Below, one piece after another: positions 13,401-26,003 of a DNA stretch of 64,000 nt (positions are counted from its first letter, which is position 1; every line of letters begins with the position of its first letter). The notes under the pieces were generated by a model. It did not search any database. It had not been told where the DNA came from and worked only from the letters and a program-made list of their open reading frames with translations. The stretch is taken from positions 33,562,140 to 33,626,139 of the forward strand of contig NC_058342.1 in assembly GCF_905475395.1 (NCBI RefSeq). The letters are read 5' to 3'. A program made the translations under genes and the position numbers. The DNA is from Chrysoperla carnea. Lineage: Eukaryota > Arthropoda > Insecta > Neuroptera > Chrysopidae.

Positions 13401-14416
13401 GACGTCAAACTGTAAAAAACATGGAAAAGATGAATAAATCTTAGATAACTTTTATAAAATGTCCTAATTTTTTGTAGAAAGTATCGATGAATACATATAT
13501 TCCGAAAGCTCAATGTTTTTAATTTCAAAAATGTTAAGCAATCGAAAATCAGTTAAAATTGACGGAGTTACAATTGTTTAAGTGACCGAAATACACAAAA
13601 AACGGTTTTTCCACAATAAATTTGGGGGTGTTGGACAGTTTTGAAAATCATTTCCATGATGTACTCACCAAAACATACAACGTATATGCCAGTTGCTCAA
13701 AAAGTGCTTTCAATCTTAGTTTATTCCGTTATTTTGGGCTTTTTAATTGCAATAAAATAAGAGTTGTCAAAATTCGTCTAAAAATATTCTGGTTCCGAAG
13801 ACTGAGATTTTAGATGCAAAATTCATTTAATACTAGGTGCTGAAAATTAAAGACAGTCGCTTCCATGTTGAATATAATGTGTTTCAAAGAATGAAATCAT
13901 TTTGGCCAAACATCAAATATCTGGATTTATCTAATTCTGAAATAAAAAACGCTGATTTTAAGCATGTATGTTTAAAATGGACACAATTGGAAGCGCTTCG
14001 AATATATGAATGTGATCATTTAGCAGAAGCAGATATGGAATTGCAAAATTTATCAAATTTAAAATATTTAAATATTGGAAGAACACAATTTTCGGATCGG
14101 ATCTGCGATATTATACAATTTCCAAAACTGAAGGTGCTTCACTTATTTAGAAACGTAAGTTATCACGCCGTTTAATTCTAATCGTAAATCAGCGAATCAG
14201 AATTTTCGATGTTTTGATTTTATTTTGCAGATTACCACCGAAGGATTACGAATATTAGGCGAGAACAATCCAGCTTTAGAAGTGGTCTGCCCCGATACAT
14301 ACAATATGATTGATTTTCCATCAGAAACATTTGATATTCGAACATATTTTCCAAACTGTCCTCGATTCGTATGTAAATGTAAGAAACATTTTCGAGGCTA
14401 CCTCTATTCATTATAA
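10456..14416 (+). CDS. F-box and leucine-rich-repeat protein, 5 exons, 505 aa
   Basis: The exons are 10456-10476, 10738-11020, 11944-12653, 13837-14154 and 14231-14416. Each has a GT donor and AG acceptor, and the phases agree (0, 1, 0, 0). They total 506 codons including TAA. Residues 1 to about 45 form an F-box (LPPEVISKILMYLETEDLLN, then ARLVNKN). The remainder holds irregular leucine-rich repeats of the FBXL type, for example LRILKL, LKILVLKNC and LKYLNIG. Known F-box proteins bind SKP1 and present substrates to a cullin-1 ubiquitin ligase; the LRR part would choose the substrate, which is not predictable here. The first exon is only seven codons and has two extra copies upstream. I cannot name an orthologue; F-box/LRR genes expand freely in insects. 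Confidence 0.85.
10901..10929 (+). other. Perfect 12-bp hairpin inside F-box exon 2
   Basis: CAAAACACGTTC and its exact inverse GAACGTGTTTTG are separated by five bases. It lies wholly within coding sequence (residues around PKHVRLERVLF). Confidence 0.6.
11125..11405. repeat. Direct duplication in intron 2 of the F-box gene
   Basis: Two diverged copies of about 110 bp start near 11127 and 11300. Both contain GTCTTCG, TCGGATTACCATTAT and CTGACAATAACCTGACG. The sequence just before the first copy (TGAAATTATTTGTACCTTAT) also matches a MITE family in the ewg introns. Confidence 0.55.
12908..13512. repeat. Inverted repeat of ~105 bp in intron 3 of the F-box gene
   Basis: The arms at about 12908-13013 and 13397-13512 are inverse copies. 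They share ACTTTCGGAATATAT, TTTTATAAAAGTTATCTAAG and TTTTACAGTTTGACGT. The spacer is about 380 bp, and no coding sequence is visible. Confidence 0.6.
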
Positions 14417-15402
14417 ATTTTTGAACAATTTTTCCATTATTCCTACTTTTTTTGTAATTTTTTGTATTTAAAGAAAATTTTTATTTCATTCAGAAGTGAT
14501 ATTATTTCGGTACATTGTTACTCAATTTGATATATTTTTGAGTTATAATTTGCTCGGAAATACGAAAATAATTTTTGGTTAAAATGATAATTTATATGTT
14601 AGTCAATGATTGATTTAATTTACACTTTAGGTCGAATATTAGGCGATTAACAATGACACGACAACGAATCGTTTCTAATTATTGTTGAAAATGGATGCGC
14701 TTAATTTTCACGCAAAAATTCGAGGATACTATTTTTTCTTTTCGAGATTTTTGAAGTTTACGAAATCCTATTAGTTAGGAGATGAATTTTGATTCCCCCC
14801 AAAAAAAAACAACCCACGTTTGATTGACTTCAAATTATTTACACGAAAAATGTCGGTCGACTGTTTGGCGTAAATGGGTAATGTGTCTTTTCCCTCCATA
14901 AGGTCACATATTTTGGGGAGAGTACACTTCACCTCTATAAAATATGTAAAAGAGAAAATAATCTCTTTTTTATTTCTTATCTATGAAATTAATATTCAAC
15001 GATTGTTAATCGTTTAAATTCGTTTGTTTTCGTAATTTTTTAGTTTAAAAAAAAATTGTTATAAATCGATTGTTATAATATTTTTATTTAGAAAAAAAAA
15101 AACAAATTTTTCATAATAAATTATTCGAAAATTACAGTTTTTTTTGTATTGATTACAGCCTTTTTTTCAATTTTTCATTTACAGCCTTTATTTTCACTTT
15201 TCACAGCGATATGATTGGAATGCTAAAACAGAAAAATAATGTATTTGAACGAAATATAATTATAATAATTAGAATCGAGATGTTTTGAACAGCCCATAAA
15301 AGTCCGCGTTTCCATCGCCAAAACTCTATATATTGATACCCCAATTATCGGAATTTCGGCGGCTCAAATCGCTAGGGTAGTTATAAAAAAAAATCTATAC
15401 AA
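14417..15402. other. Intergenic spacer between two converging genes
   Basis: No gene is seen. The right part should include the 3' untranslated region of the minus-strand peptide gene. A minus-strand AATAAA at 15083-15088, about 315 bp past that gene's stop, is a candidate poly(A) signal. Confidence 0.5.
15083..15088 (-). promoter_or_regulatory. Candidate poly(A) signal of the secreted peptide gene
   Basis: AATAAA on the minus strand about 315 bp downstream of the TAA at 15403. In DNA this A+T-rich the motif is common by chance, so the link is tentative. Confidence 0.3.
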
Positions 15403-16078
15403 TTACCCAGCAAATCGTTTAGAACGTTTTCCTTCCTCAGGTATGATTAATTTGGATGCAGAAACTTTCAATGGCATGGTACGGCCTTGACGTGAAGGAT
15501 CTTTTTTTCGCACAGTCAATGACGACTCAACAACGATTTCATCAAATGGTTGACCATATTCAGCTTTAAAATAAAATCAAAATTTAGTTTTTAAGATAAC
15601 GACAAAAATCGATGCTAGATGTCCTTTTTTTCAGACACTACTCCTCAAATCGTCAAATAAGCTCGTGATTTTCGAATTTTTTGGATTAAATTAATCGTCC
15701 TAAAAAAGACTGAATTTTATCAAATTCCGAAAAAATGAAAATTGCAAATCGGGGAAATTTGTGTCCCTTTCATGATTGGACGAGTATTTTCAGAGGCATT
15801 AACTGAAATCGTAAACGAGAAGCAAATATACTTTCAATTGCAAAATGAATCTGATTTTTAAAACAATAAATCAAAGGCACCAACAAATTAAAAAAGTGGT
15901 CGATTATTCATAGGTCGAATAATCCCTTCAAAAAATTTTCTAAATTCGCGCATAGTTTTACAAAAAATTATCAAATCAACTTACATTTATTCTTATTTAA
16001 AGTACTTTGTGATGTCACAATTGTAATAAATGATAAACATATAAAAAGAATTACGCACAATAAATTAAATTTAAACAT
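15403..16078 (-). CDS. Small secreted prohormone-like peptide, 2 exons, 84 aa
   Basis: Exon 1 is 16078-15985 and exon 2 is 15563-15403. The donor is T|GTAAGT and the acceptor TTTTAAAG|CT; the phases agree (1), giving 84 residues and a TAA. Residues 1-24 form a clear signal peptide: Met-Phe-Lys, a hydrophobic run through LLCVILFICLSFITIV, and a likely cleavage near Thr22-Ser-Gln24. The mature part has no cysteine and is basic. Processing-like sites are RKK at 50-52, GKR at 76-78 (Gly before a dibasic pair, the classic amidation context) and KR at 80-81, leaving only FAG at the end. Neuropeptide precursors look like this, but I recognise no known insect peptide. A TATA box lies at a suitable distance upstream. 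The model rests on the signal peptide, the splice phase and the TATA box together. Confidence 0.72.
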
Positions 16079-16181
16079 TTTCAACTAAAATTATACTAAA
16101 AAGTTCAAAATAAATTGTTGCTAGTAATTCTTTAACTAATTTGGTTCACAATAGAAAGTGAAAACAAAATTTCACTATGTA

Positions 16182-16187
16182 TTTATA
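16182..16187 (-). promoter_or_regulatory. TATA box of the secreted peptide gene
   Basis: TATAAA on the minus strand, about 105 bp upstream of the peptide gene's ATG. A start site about 30 bp on, near 16155, would leave a short 5' leader of roughly 75 nt. Confidence 0.5.
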
Positions 16188-16369
16188 TTTATTGTATCTG
16201 CTGCGATCTGTGATCTGTACCCCCCAATCCAAACTGTCCACTGCTGCTCTAGTGCTTTGCCCTACTGCACCTATTGCAGACCGCTACCACTGATCAGTGA
16301 CCAAACACACTGTGTTGATAGTTTTTTTACATATTCTTTTTTTTTTCAAATCTTTATCTAGAGGTAATA

Positions 16370-16865
16370 CAGTCAAAATCACTTATACTGGCTAATCGAT
16401 TATAACGACAAATTGGAGGGACGGTCCAAATTAAATCCAAATAAAAATACTAGGGATGGGACCATTGACGTTAGAGTTATATAGACTGAGTGTCAAACGA
16501 TTTTAAAGGTGAGGTAATTGCTTAGGTCCAACCATTTTATATTCGTAAGAAAAGTTGTAAAGTGAACTAGATAGAAATATATCGAAATATCGTAAACTAG
16601 GCAATTTGTATGACGACTGATTGTTTTCGACGAATTAAATAGTGTTTAATGTTTGAAAAACTAAAAATTGACCATTTTCGAGGCTGCACTAAATACTAAA
16701 ATCATTTAACAAAATCCCGAAGGGTAATTACAGATAATTTTATTGTAAGACATTTATTTTAAATTATTAAAAAGGACTGAATAATATTTTCATTTATCCC
16801 GAATTTTCTCAAAATTGTTCATGTTTTTACAGTTTCTTCAATGTCGTTATAGCCGTTTTTGACTG
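16370..16865. mobile_element. Pogo-like MITE, 496 bp, TA target site
   Basis: It begins CAGTCAAAATCACTTATA and ends with the inverse TATAGCCGTTTTTGACTG (imperfect), with TA directly on both sides. CAGT-type ends and a TA duplication are typical of pogo/Tigger elements. There is no transposase, so it is non-autonomous. A sister copy lies at 46697-47536. Confidence 0.65.
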
Positions 16866-19800
16866 TACGTTCAAATATATCTGAACTGGTTTCTTGCTAT
16901 TATCTCAGACGGAATTACATAAAAGTTTGTGCATTTTTAAAAAACTCACGTGTGTGTGTGTGTCTAGAATTACATTGTATGAGATTCTGAAGTAAAAACG
17001 TCCCAAAAGCCAATCTTTAGAAGTACGCAAAATCTGAAGGTTTAAAATTCCTTATTAAACAAAGAGGATTATATAGATTAGTCACCATTACATAGGTATA
17101 AAATATATATAAAACTTTTGCTAAAAAGAGATGGGCAACAATCTTTGAATGGAATTGAAAAAATCTGGAAATCCTCTCCAAATTGCTGAAATCAGTCGCC
17201 ATTGTTGTTCGTTCTAGTTTAAAAAACCCATAAAGGTAATACCATAGAGCTGTGAAGTCACCGCCAAACGATTGATCGCAGTGGAGAGACAGATATAGCT
17301 GTCTTCGTCTTTCTTATCCGCCTACAATTTTTGTCTCTTTCTTAAAAAAATTCGCTTGGTTGAAACTACTTTTCCATAAGAATATAGTCTTTTTAATAAT
17401 TCAATAAATGATAATTCAAATCAATCCAATATAGTCTTATATATGGTACGGAGTCCTTGGTGCAGAAATTAAACGCATACTTTCTGAATCTTTTTTAAAA
17501 AAAACTTTTTTTTATCCTACCTTATAAATTTGAACCCATATGTGGCCTCTTTTGACCTCACCTGAGGTCAACAATTTCTTTGTATCTAAAATAATATTTT
17601 TAAAACGGCTTGATTTTTGTCTACATAACTAGGTATTAAGACATTTTAAAATGTTTATAAGTAGGAAAACAATACACCTATTAGAAAACTAAATAAAAAA
17701 CATCGTTGAAAAATTTCTGTGCTGGGCTTGGCGATGACCTTCGATTGGAATAACATATTCAATTTTAACAACTTTTTAAATAACAGTAAAGTAATTAGCC
17801 TGGGAGCTTCTGGCCTAAATTTTAATACACATGTATAGATAATTAGCCAAAAAAAATTTCAAAAAGTTGAATAATTTCCCTCGTAATCTTAAGAGAGCTA
17901 TTTTCCTTGGTAATCTATATGAATCCATAAAAAGCGGGAGCTATTAAAAAAGGACAAAAATAAATGAGTGGCGTTAGGAGTAGATAGAGAAGGGCAGAAT
18001 TAAAGAAACACATCGAATATTTTCTGTACAAAGGAGTTATGAATAATATGTTTTTTTTAATTTTTTTTTAAATTTTTATTAAATTCTAAATAATTTATAT
18101 CTTCTAAAATATTATTTTATGAATAAAACACATTATCTTTAATAAACAATTCTTGTTTTTCATATTACATAAAATGGGGTGCGTTCACAAAACAAAAATC
18201 GTTGGGTGACTGTCCCATTGAAGGTACACTTTGTTCTATAAGCAAGTTTGATGAAAGGATTTTTCGTATTTGTTTAGAAGACATGCGTAAACCTGATCAT
18301 GTACCTCTAAGTTAAGGTATTTCTAAGAACATACGAATTAAAATAGTTTTACAAATTTTAGGACCATTGGCCGTTCCTGTGAACTGCTATTAATTTTCAA
18401 AAAATAGGAATCCATACTATTTAGTGTTGACAGTTTTACTAAGGTAATACAAATACATCGCGTTCTTTCTTATGTCGTTAGAAATACTTTAAATGCATGA
18501 AATGGCCATAAGCCCCCGTAAAAAAGGACAAGAAGGAACACTTTCCTCCTCTGACTTTTCAAATTCACTCGTTTTATGTATCCCCAGAAAGGAATGATCC
18601 TAGGAGATGATTTAGTAAGGAAGGAAATCACCTTTCTCGACACAGCTGTGAACACACACATAAAATCGATGTGTTTTGAACGCCCCCATTGTTAAAATGT
18701 TTCATCATTGATTCATTTATTTAATTTATAATTAAAATAATTTAAATACAGAGTATCCCTCCCCTCCTGTTTAATTTTTCGAATGTATTCACTATTGATT
18801 TTTTTTTAAATGGAAAATTGATTTTTGTTTTTGGAAACGAAATAGAATTGTAAGAATGGGAATAATTTAGTTGGGGTTGAAGGGACAGCCTGTACCTTGT
18901 ATAGTTTTAATTACTACGACACATTAACATAGTTAGGTAACATCTACACAATATTATCTTAATTTAAAAATTTTCGATTTTCATATTTTTTTTGTTGGTA
19001 AAATTGCAGTTTAAGACCTCATTTTTGCAGGATGTTAGACGTGAGACATAATACCATTCGATTAGCCATCGATTATCCCTCGATTAAAACTTATGAAGAC
19101 TTTAAATAATCATATTTTAAAACATATCACCTTAGTTGGGTTGAGCTAACACGGGTTCACTTAGCACAAATTGATCGTTATTTGGTAAAAATTCACATAA
19201 ATTCATATTTAAAACTCTTCATATTTATTGTAAAAGGGGTGATCGAAGGCTAATTCTAGACCGAAAGGGCCTCCCCCAGTCTAGGATCCCACAAATTCGA
19301 AAAAATCAGAATATTTTCTAATTTTTTTGTCGATTCACTTTTTAATCTGACAGAAACAAAATTTTAATTAAAAAAGGGCACCTCCGAATTTTAAATCCGG
19401 CCCTGGTCAATGCAAAATGAAATGAAGTTTATCCAAAACAACTCTTCTATTATCTGTCAACATTTCCACTACCTCCTCTGCGGTTATGAGAATTTAAAAT
19501 GCAATTTTTCCTTCTTTTTCTTGAAATCATTACAAATAGTATGAGAATAAAATTTTGTCTTAATAATTTCAAAATTTTAGGGGATGTAGCCAAGAAGTCG
19601 TCTCATATACGTCCCCAATAATAAATTTTACAATTTTTTGTTCCAGAATGATCACCCAAAATATATAAACACGAATTGAAATCAGTCGATGAATTTGTTA
19701 GAGTTACAATTTTGACAGAAAGTTATAACAAAATTTCCTGTATTTTTCGTACTACACTCCTACAGGTTAGGCCTGTAATTTTGTACAATATGTTTAAAGA

Positions 19801-20509
19801 TCAACGCATTGTGAATAAAACTTTACGCTACAATTGCCTTGAAACATATTGTATATTAGATATCCAAAGACACGCGGCGATATATGTTACTCGTCGTTAA
19901 AATATACCTTGAAGTCGATTTTCGTCGTTTTTTAAGGTTTTAGAAATCAATTTTCATTACCTTAAATCAATGCCAACCACATATACATGTTTCCATGTAA
20001 AATTTTTTGCTCGATTCATTTTCAATATCAAAAATGGATATTTCCATTCGAAATTCTCAAGTTAAATTCCTTATCACAACTACTTTCGAGTAATTTTGGG
20101 ATACCGGTATTTTTTTACATCCAGTAGATGAAAGAAAGGTATTCCCATAAAATAATTCCCAAAATTCTCATTTCCTCGACAAAAAAACTGAGGAAAAGCT
20201 AGGAAATGAGGCACCCCCCAAATCTATTATCGCGATCAATCTATTAATCGTAGCTAATAGTTCCAGGAAAAATATCGCAACACATTAGTTTAGATATCCA
20301 AAAAAATAAATTCCAAAATAAAAATTCTATAAATTATTCAAAAATGCCAAAATAATAGAAAAAAAAAAGATTTTCCCAAAATAAAATCGATTGTTACTAA
20401 ATCGATAATATTTGGTATGACAGCAAATGGAATGGTAATAATTGATGATAAAATTTGTTTAAGTAATGCCTTTGGCACATCATATTATTTAATAAATCTA
20501 GTGAAAAAT

Positions 20510-20550
20510 TAATTAGCTTTGTTTCAAAAGTAAAAAAACAAAGCTAATTA
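20510..20550. repeat. Perfect 15-bp hairpin
   Basis: TAATTAGCTTTGTTT and its exact inverse AAACAAAGCTAATTA are separated by 11 bases. A second hairpin follows at 20670-20696 (TGTCATAATTA / TAATTATGACA, 5-base loop). Confidence 0.6.
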
Positions 20551-23389
20551 GTTTTAAAAAATTGTTAACATCATTTCAAAAACACAATCAATTCCTCAGC
20601 GAACATTTCATTCATTTTTATATATGCAATGATTATGTCATATGAATGTCCCCAGTGGTGACATTTCTATGTCATAATTATTACATAATTATGACACGAG
20701 TTCACTGAGTTCGTTAATTCATTAATTAATTAGTTTAGACAACAAATTGAAACAAACAACAATGGTTTAAGACGACAGTTACCTCGTTTTTTTTTTGCTA
20801 TGTATCCATTTTAAACAATCTTCTTTTTTATCGTAAAATTTAATATCATTTCAATAAATTGGCTAGTTTTACGGCAATAAAAATCAAGTTTTATCGTAAC
20901 AATAAATTTAAGCTGTGTTCGATAAATATGGCAAAGTATGGGCTTAATTACAAAATACTTCCCAGTGTGGATATTTTGACGTCATGTTGACACCAATTCG
21001 GCAATTTGTCGGCTCATACTTTTCCCAATCTCCGTAAAGCAACTTTCAAAGGCAAAGAGGGTTGATTATCATAACTAACTGAAAAAGTCATGAGACAATA
21101 TCGAAAATTATCAATAAAGTCAAATCATTAAAATTATTCGTAACTGTAAAAAAAAGTATACGTGTACGCATGTAAGAAGTTATACTCGGTAATAACAAAT
21201 ATAATAATTTTTAAATAATATAAACAAATATTACATATTCCAGTTAACCTCAATGATCTGTCATCTATCTATCCTTGTCTATTGTGAGTGACATTTAGTT
21301 TATCGATTAACTTCACGGTGTTAAAAAGTTATAACTAACTTCAACATGTTAATTTTCGTGTCAACTTGTGCGCGCGTTTTTTAAAAATTAACTCTCATCA
21401 TTTTTTCATAGCGCGTCAAAAGATGGATGGACTTCAAAAAATCTTAGCTAATTTATTGAAGAAATATTATCTTACAAGATAAAATTCAAATCGTTCGAAG
21501 TTTCTACACTTATTTTACAGATAATTTTTTACATTTAATTATTTTACCTATGTATTTAAAAAGAATTTTGTTGGGTTTCATATAAATATCATTTTTTAAT
21601 TGGTGGCAGCCGTAAGCACCTGGGGAGGAGGAAAAGGTGGGATCGTAAAAATCATCTTTCTTTTCAGATCAAGGTGGGATCTTTCCGAGATCATTTATCC
21701 TCGGAGAAGGGTGGTTTGAGAGAAATGACCACCAGATGAGACCCTAGTGACACAATAATTACTAGTAATTAATTCATACTGATACTTCATTATAGATAGA
21801 ATTGCGTAGTAATTAAAACAGATATTTTCTTGAAAAACAGTACTTGTCCCATTCTGGGAAAAATTCTGCGGGTCTCCATGTGCTGACACACTATTTGTTT
21901 CAGAGTTGTATAAGATATGTAGATAGAATATTTTCAAACGATCGCCATTTTTTATCCAAGAACGTGTGTACATTTCTCAACTTCCGGTTTATGGTCGGTT
22001 TTAAAAGAAAATCTAATCCCGGTACGGAATGAATTAATGATTAATGATTTCGTTCAGCAGTTAAAAGCGCTTGCAAGGTGTTCGAATGATGGAATAGAAC
22101 ATCACTTAATTTTACCACATTTTCTTTTTTTAATCATTTTTTTCAAGCACTTAAAGCTTTTTAGTCGGCTGAATGCAGCCAAAATAATATTGATATGAAA
22201 CCAAGGCTTTCTTCTCTAGGGTTTATAGTGATCGAAATGATATTTTAACTGAATATCTGACGCATGCGCAATTAACATTCAAGTCCTAGCTCGATTGAAT
22301 TCTAAAAAGAAAACTACCAAACGTTTCTGATTGATTAACAGGTTGCAATTTTTGGCGTTACGCAACGGCAGCGTTCGATGTTACTTGACGCGACTCCTTT
22401 ATTGTCTTTGTAAACACCGTGAATTCAACAATCAAAATCGATCACTTCGAATCGTAAAGAAAATAGCCCATTATACTTTATAAAAACTTAAAAATATGCC
22501 AGTAATTTTAGTTTAAGCAACAATGACTTAAAACGTACGCTTAATCATTAGGGTATTATTTACAAATTTATTTAATTTATTTAAAAAACGGTAACTGAAA
22601 ATGTACTTCTTCACCGAAACTCTAGACCGTTCTTTTGGGATCATGTCAAAAGAACGTGAGATTTTGTGAAGATTTCAAAATTAACACATCTTTTTGAATA
22701 GAATTTGTTTTTAAAAAAAAGAATTCCCACTTTTTTTTGTAGTATAAAAATATGAGCATTTTTGTGAAACCTTTAACTTCATTTACAAACCTATTCAAAA
22801 AGTAACTTACTTGAGTGACCATTCATCTTGAATTATAAATAATTTCTTACAACAGCAAATGTTTTTCCGAAAATTTAATATAGCTTATGGCTGTGACATA
22901 ATAATTCGAAATCATTGAAATCTAACAATTTTGTGCCCGATCGATGCAAAATTTACATACTTCGAAAGGATACTTTTCAAATTTCAAAATGGCAGACTCA
23001 GTACGACAATGACCATAAAATCCGAGTATAGATTTTAATTCTCATTAGATTTTCTTTCAGAACAATTACGTAGATTGAAAATTTTCTTAAAAAAATCAAA
23101 ATAAAATATTGATTAATAGCTGTGATAGTTTCTCTCATCACTTCAGTAAAGTCGGTTTAAAAAAAACGCAATTCGGGTGGCTTCGTTATACTTCGACTGT
23201 CTCCCTAAATTATCTATCTAGGTAAATTCAATATACTAAATATAAACGTCAACCCTTACAGGTCACTATATCGAATATACCCAAAATCTCACGTTATTGC
23301 GCAAGCGCTGAGAAATGTAATGACAAGACCATATATATATGCATATAAGGACGTGAAACTTGAGTGAAGAGGGCAGCAGGAAAACAGGC

Positions 23390-23622
23390 GCCTATCTGGG
23401 CGAGGTCTAGTTTTCAATCGTTGCGTACTTTGTACTGCGCTTCAGGTTGTCTTTTGTTTTCCGTCAATTGAAAACAATTTCATTAACTTCAGTCACAGAA
23501 GATTGAAGACATCAGACGACATTAGATGACATCAGACTTCACAGAAGATATCAGACTTCAGACAGCCTGATGCGCAGTACCAAGTACGCAACGATCGATG
23601 TATAGACCCCGCCCAGATAGGC
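23390..23622. repeat. Inverted repeat with 62-bp arms
   Basis: The arm at 23390-23451 (GCCTATCTGGGCGAGGTCTA onward) is the inverse of 23561-23622. Both include TGCGTACTTTGTACTGCGC or its inverse with small differences. The loop contains repeated GACATCAGA-like phrases. A further piece of the family, with TTGCGTACTTTGTACT and CCAGATAGGCGC, lies at about 33466-33558 in an ewg intron. Confidence 0.6.
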
Positions 23623-24819
23623 CATATTGGAGTTTGAAATGTACACTTTCGAAATATGTAGATTTTGATCTACATTTAAAAGTACTTAAAAAAATAATAA
23701 ATAAAATCGATTGCTCGGCCGGTCGATAATCGCCAAGAAAATGATATTTCGTTACGAGTATTTGTATACTAAGCAAATTTTACTCCCTGTGTACCGGATT
23801 GAAGCCGTCTAAGAAATGATCACTCTTGTATCGACATTTATGTCCATTTACAAATAATAAAATGTAATTAATTACTTTATTATGATCTAATAAGTTATGT
23901 AATTCGGTTTTGATAAAAATATTTCGCAAACCAGGAAGTTTTCCCTACAAATCCTGGATACTTTTATTTTTTTTTTATAATAACACAAAAACAAAAGAAA
24001 ACATTTCTTTTTGATCCCATATTGTGAATTTTATTCCATAAAATACCACAGATCATAAAATCTTCGAATGTTTTAGAGCATTCCTAAAAATTTCTATATA
24101 GCTATTAGAAAAAATGTTTTTGATGCAAATTATAAAATATACTTTTTTTATACATTCTTTTTTTTATGGTTGGTATTCGAAATATACATCAAATTGTTTT
24201 TGAGATTATGGCAGTTTTATTTGGAGAAATTATCTTCGAATTTTTCGCTCAGCAATCGTATCTTTATTCTAATGGATCAAGGGGACCGGAGATATATCTG
24301 GGTGGGGGTTTATAGGCCTAGAATAAAGGAAGAAGAAATTCCATTAGAGTAATACGCTACGGAAATCTTCGCTCTGCTGAGAGGTGTCCAGATGTATGAC
24401 ACGAACGGTTACCGTGGAACAGTTATCGCAACTCAAAATTTCAAGGTAGGCTGATCTGGATATTGGAGATATTTACGACACCCCTCTTGTTGCTATTAAT
24501 ATTCAAGCCATACTGAAGTTAGCGATGTTAACCCTTCAGAACGGTTGCGTAGAGAGATTCTCTCACGCGCTTAAAAATTTGTTTACCTTCACAAAATTTT
24601 ATGCTTTACAGAATTACTTCAGTAAAGTCGGTTAAAAAAAACAATTCGAATGGCTTCGTTATACTTCAGCTATCTCCGTAGATGCACTATGTTTTCAATT
24701 CTTATATATCAATTAAGGTTACAAAATTTCCTGACGCTCTAACGAATCCAATGGCGAAAACCGCATTCAAATTCGACTTACTGTTTTTACAAATTTTTCG
24801 AACTTCATTGCATCGTTTT

Positions 24820-25175
24820 TGTGGGTCCCTAGCACCTAGACCAAAAGTCCTCTGGGCCCTCCTTGACTTCTTGAGAACGACCTGTCACCCGAAGACGAAA
24901 CTCCTTCGGGTAGGAGGCGCTATTAAAATCGGATGAAGCTTAAGGGTTTTGTCGAGGTCAGACGCCACGCAGAAAGCCGTCACAGCTTCTCCGTCGGGAT
25001 CTCTATCAGGAGAGATGGATCCAAGGTTTCGATCCGGAAATTCTGAATCTAACGCATACAGGCTCTACAAATGGGATCATTAGAGATTCTCATGTTATGA
25101 AAGCGAAATTTCAATCGATATTGTCCTGCCAAGAGTCCCACCACCCTTCTCAACTGTGCTCTAGTCCAGAGCATT
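24820..25175 (-). mobile_element. Non-LTR retrotransposon 3' fragment, degenerate
   Basis: Read on the minus strand, a frame near 25165-25070 gives AQLRRVVGLLAGQYRLKFRF followed by ISNDPICRAC. This resembles the region after the RNase H domain of R1/I/Jockey-type LINE second proteins. It is interrupted by stops. The downstream part shares CCTTGGATCCAT, GAGATCCCGACGGAGAAGCT and CTTCGGGTGAC with the fragment at 29.0-29.4 kb. Confidence 0.6.
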
Positions 25176-25805
25176 TAATAAGTAAGGAAATTTAATATAC
25201 TATTCTTTCATATGAATTAATGTATTTACACACATAAACATATATAACTTTGCGCACCAGCATGAGATTTTCTCTCATCACAAAGACAACCAGTCTGAAG
25301 GATTAAACGCAAGGAGAATTTTTCAAGTAGCATAATAATTCCCGGCCAATTATTTTCCCCGATAAATCCTGATTTTCTCGATGTCTCCAAATTTGAGAAA
25401 GAACTGCCCTGATGCCAAATATCTCTAATTAAAAAATATACACAATTATTCTTTTAATTACACATACACATATATTATATAAATTAATTTAAAACTTTGC
25501 CCCCTTTTTTTCTAGATTTTTCTATTTCAATATTTTTCGACAATCTTCAAAAAAATATGCATTCTGTTCGGGTTTATCAAATTTCTTGCTATAATAACAG
25601 TGTTTCATTGAAATGTTTCACAATAAATTAATATCTGAAGGTTCCACACATTTGTACAAAAATATAAAACTATAGACTTATAAAAAGGTGATCCACCGAC
25701 GTGTCTCATAGACTGATCACGTTGACTAGAATTTGTTTTTTTTTTTTTTTTTTTTAGATTTGCTGTGAAACATTAATAACATAACCTCAAAAATTCTTAT
25801 TGGAA

Positions 25806-26003
25806 TTATTGATCACTAATAATTGTCTCTTCGGATTTAACATCACCAATGGCGGCCATTGCTTTTGTTAAAACTGTTGCATCTTTTAACGATAATACTT
25901 GTAAGACTTGTGGCTCGGATCCGTTCCCTTGTATCATCATTTGATGTGTTAAACCAGGAGTCACGGTTAGTGTCTCCATTGCCTCACCACTAGATGGTTC
26001 AAC
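25806..26003 (-). CDS. ewg: Distal alternative terminal exon of ewg, 65 codons
   Basis: The exon starts after TTTATAG and encodes VEPSSGEAMETLTVTPGLTH onward, with QVLQVLSLKDATVLTKAM, ending at TAA (25808-25806). It is in phase 0 and joins in frame only to an internal donor at AAG|GTCGGT (30612/30611) in the preceding exon, giving PKVEPSS. The LQVLSLKDA phrase is one I associate with the C terminus of insect EWG. The intron is about 4.6 kb. The donor is weak (C at +3), which fits regulated use. Confidence 0.75.
   Translation of the reverse strand, partial: VEPSSGEAMETLTVTPGLTHQMMIQGNGSEPQVLQVLSLKDATVLTKAMAAIGDVKSEETIISDQ

Larger units (their letters stand above)
16866..25805. other. Gene-free region between the peptide gene and ewg
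   Basis: About 9 kb with no supportable gene; reading frames here are short, start at non-ATG codons or lack splice signals. Visible contents are a GTGTGTGTGTGTG run near 16950, two hairpins near 20.5-20.7 kb, an inverted repeat at 23.4-23.6 kb, a direct repeat (CTTCAGTAAAGTCGGTT at about 23143 and 24618) and a LINE tail on the minus strand at 24.8-25.2 kb. Confidence 0.55.

Noticed and set aside
16158-16361. Cysteine-containing reading frame on the plus strand
   Set aside because: It starts at GTG and lies over the promoter of the minus-strand peptide gene. It has no splice signals or recognised motif.
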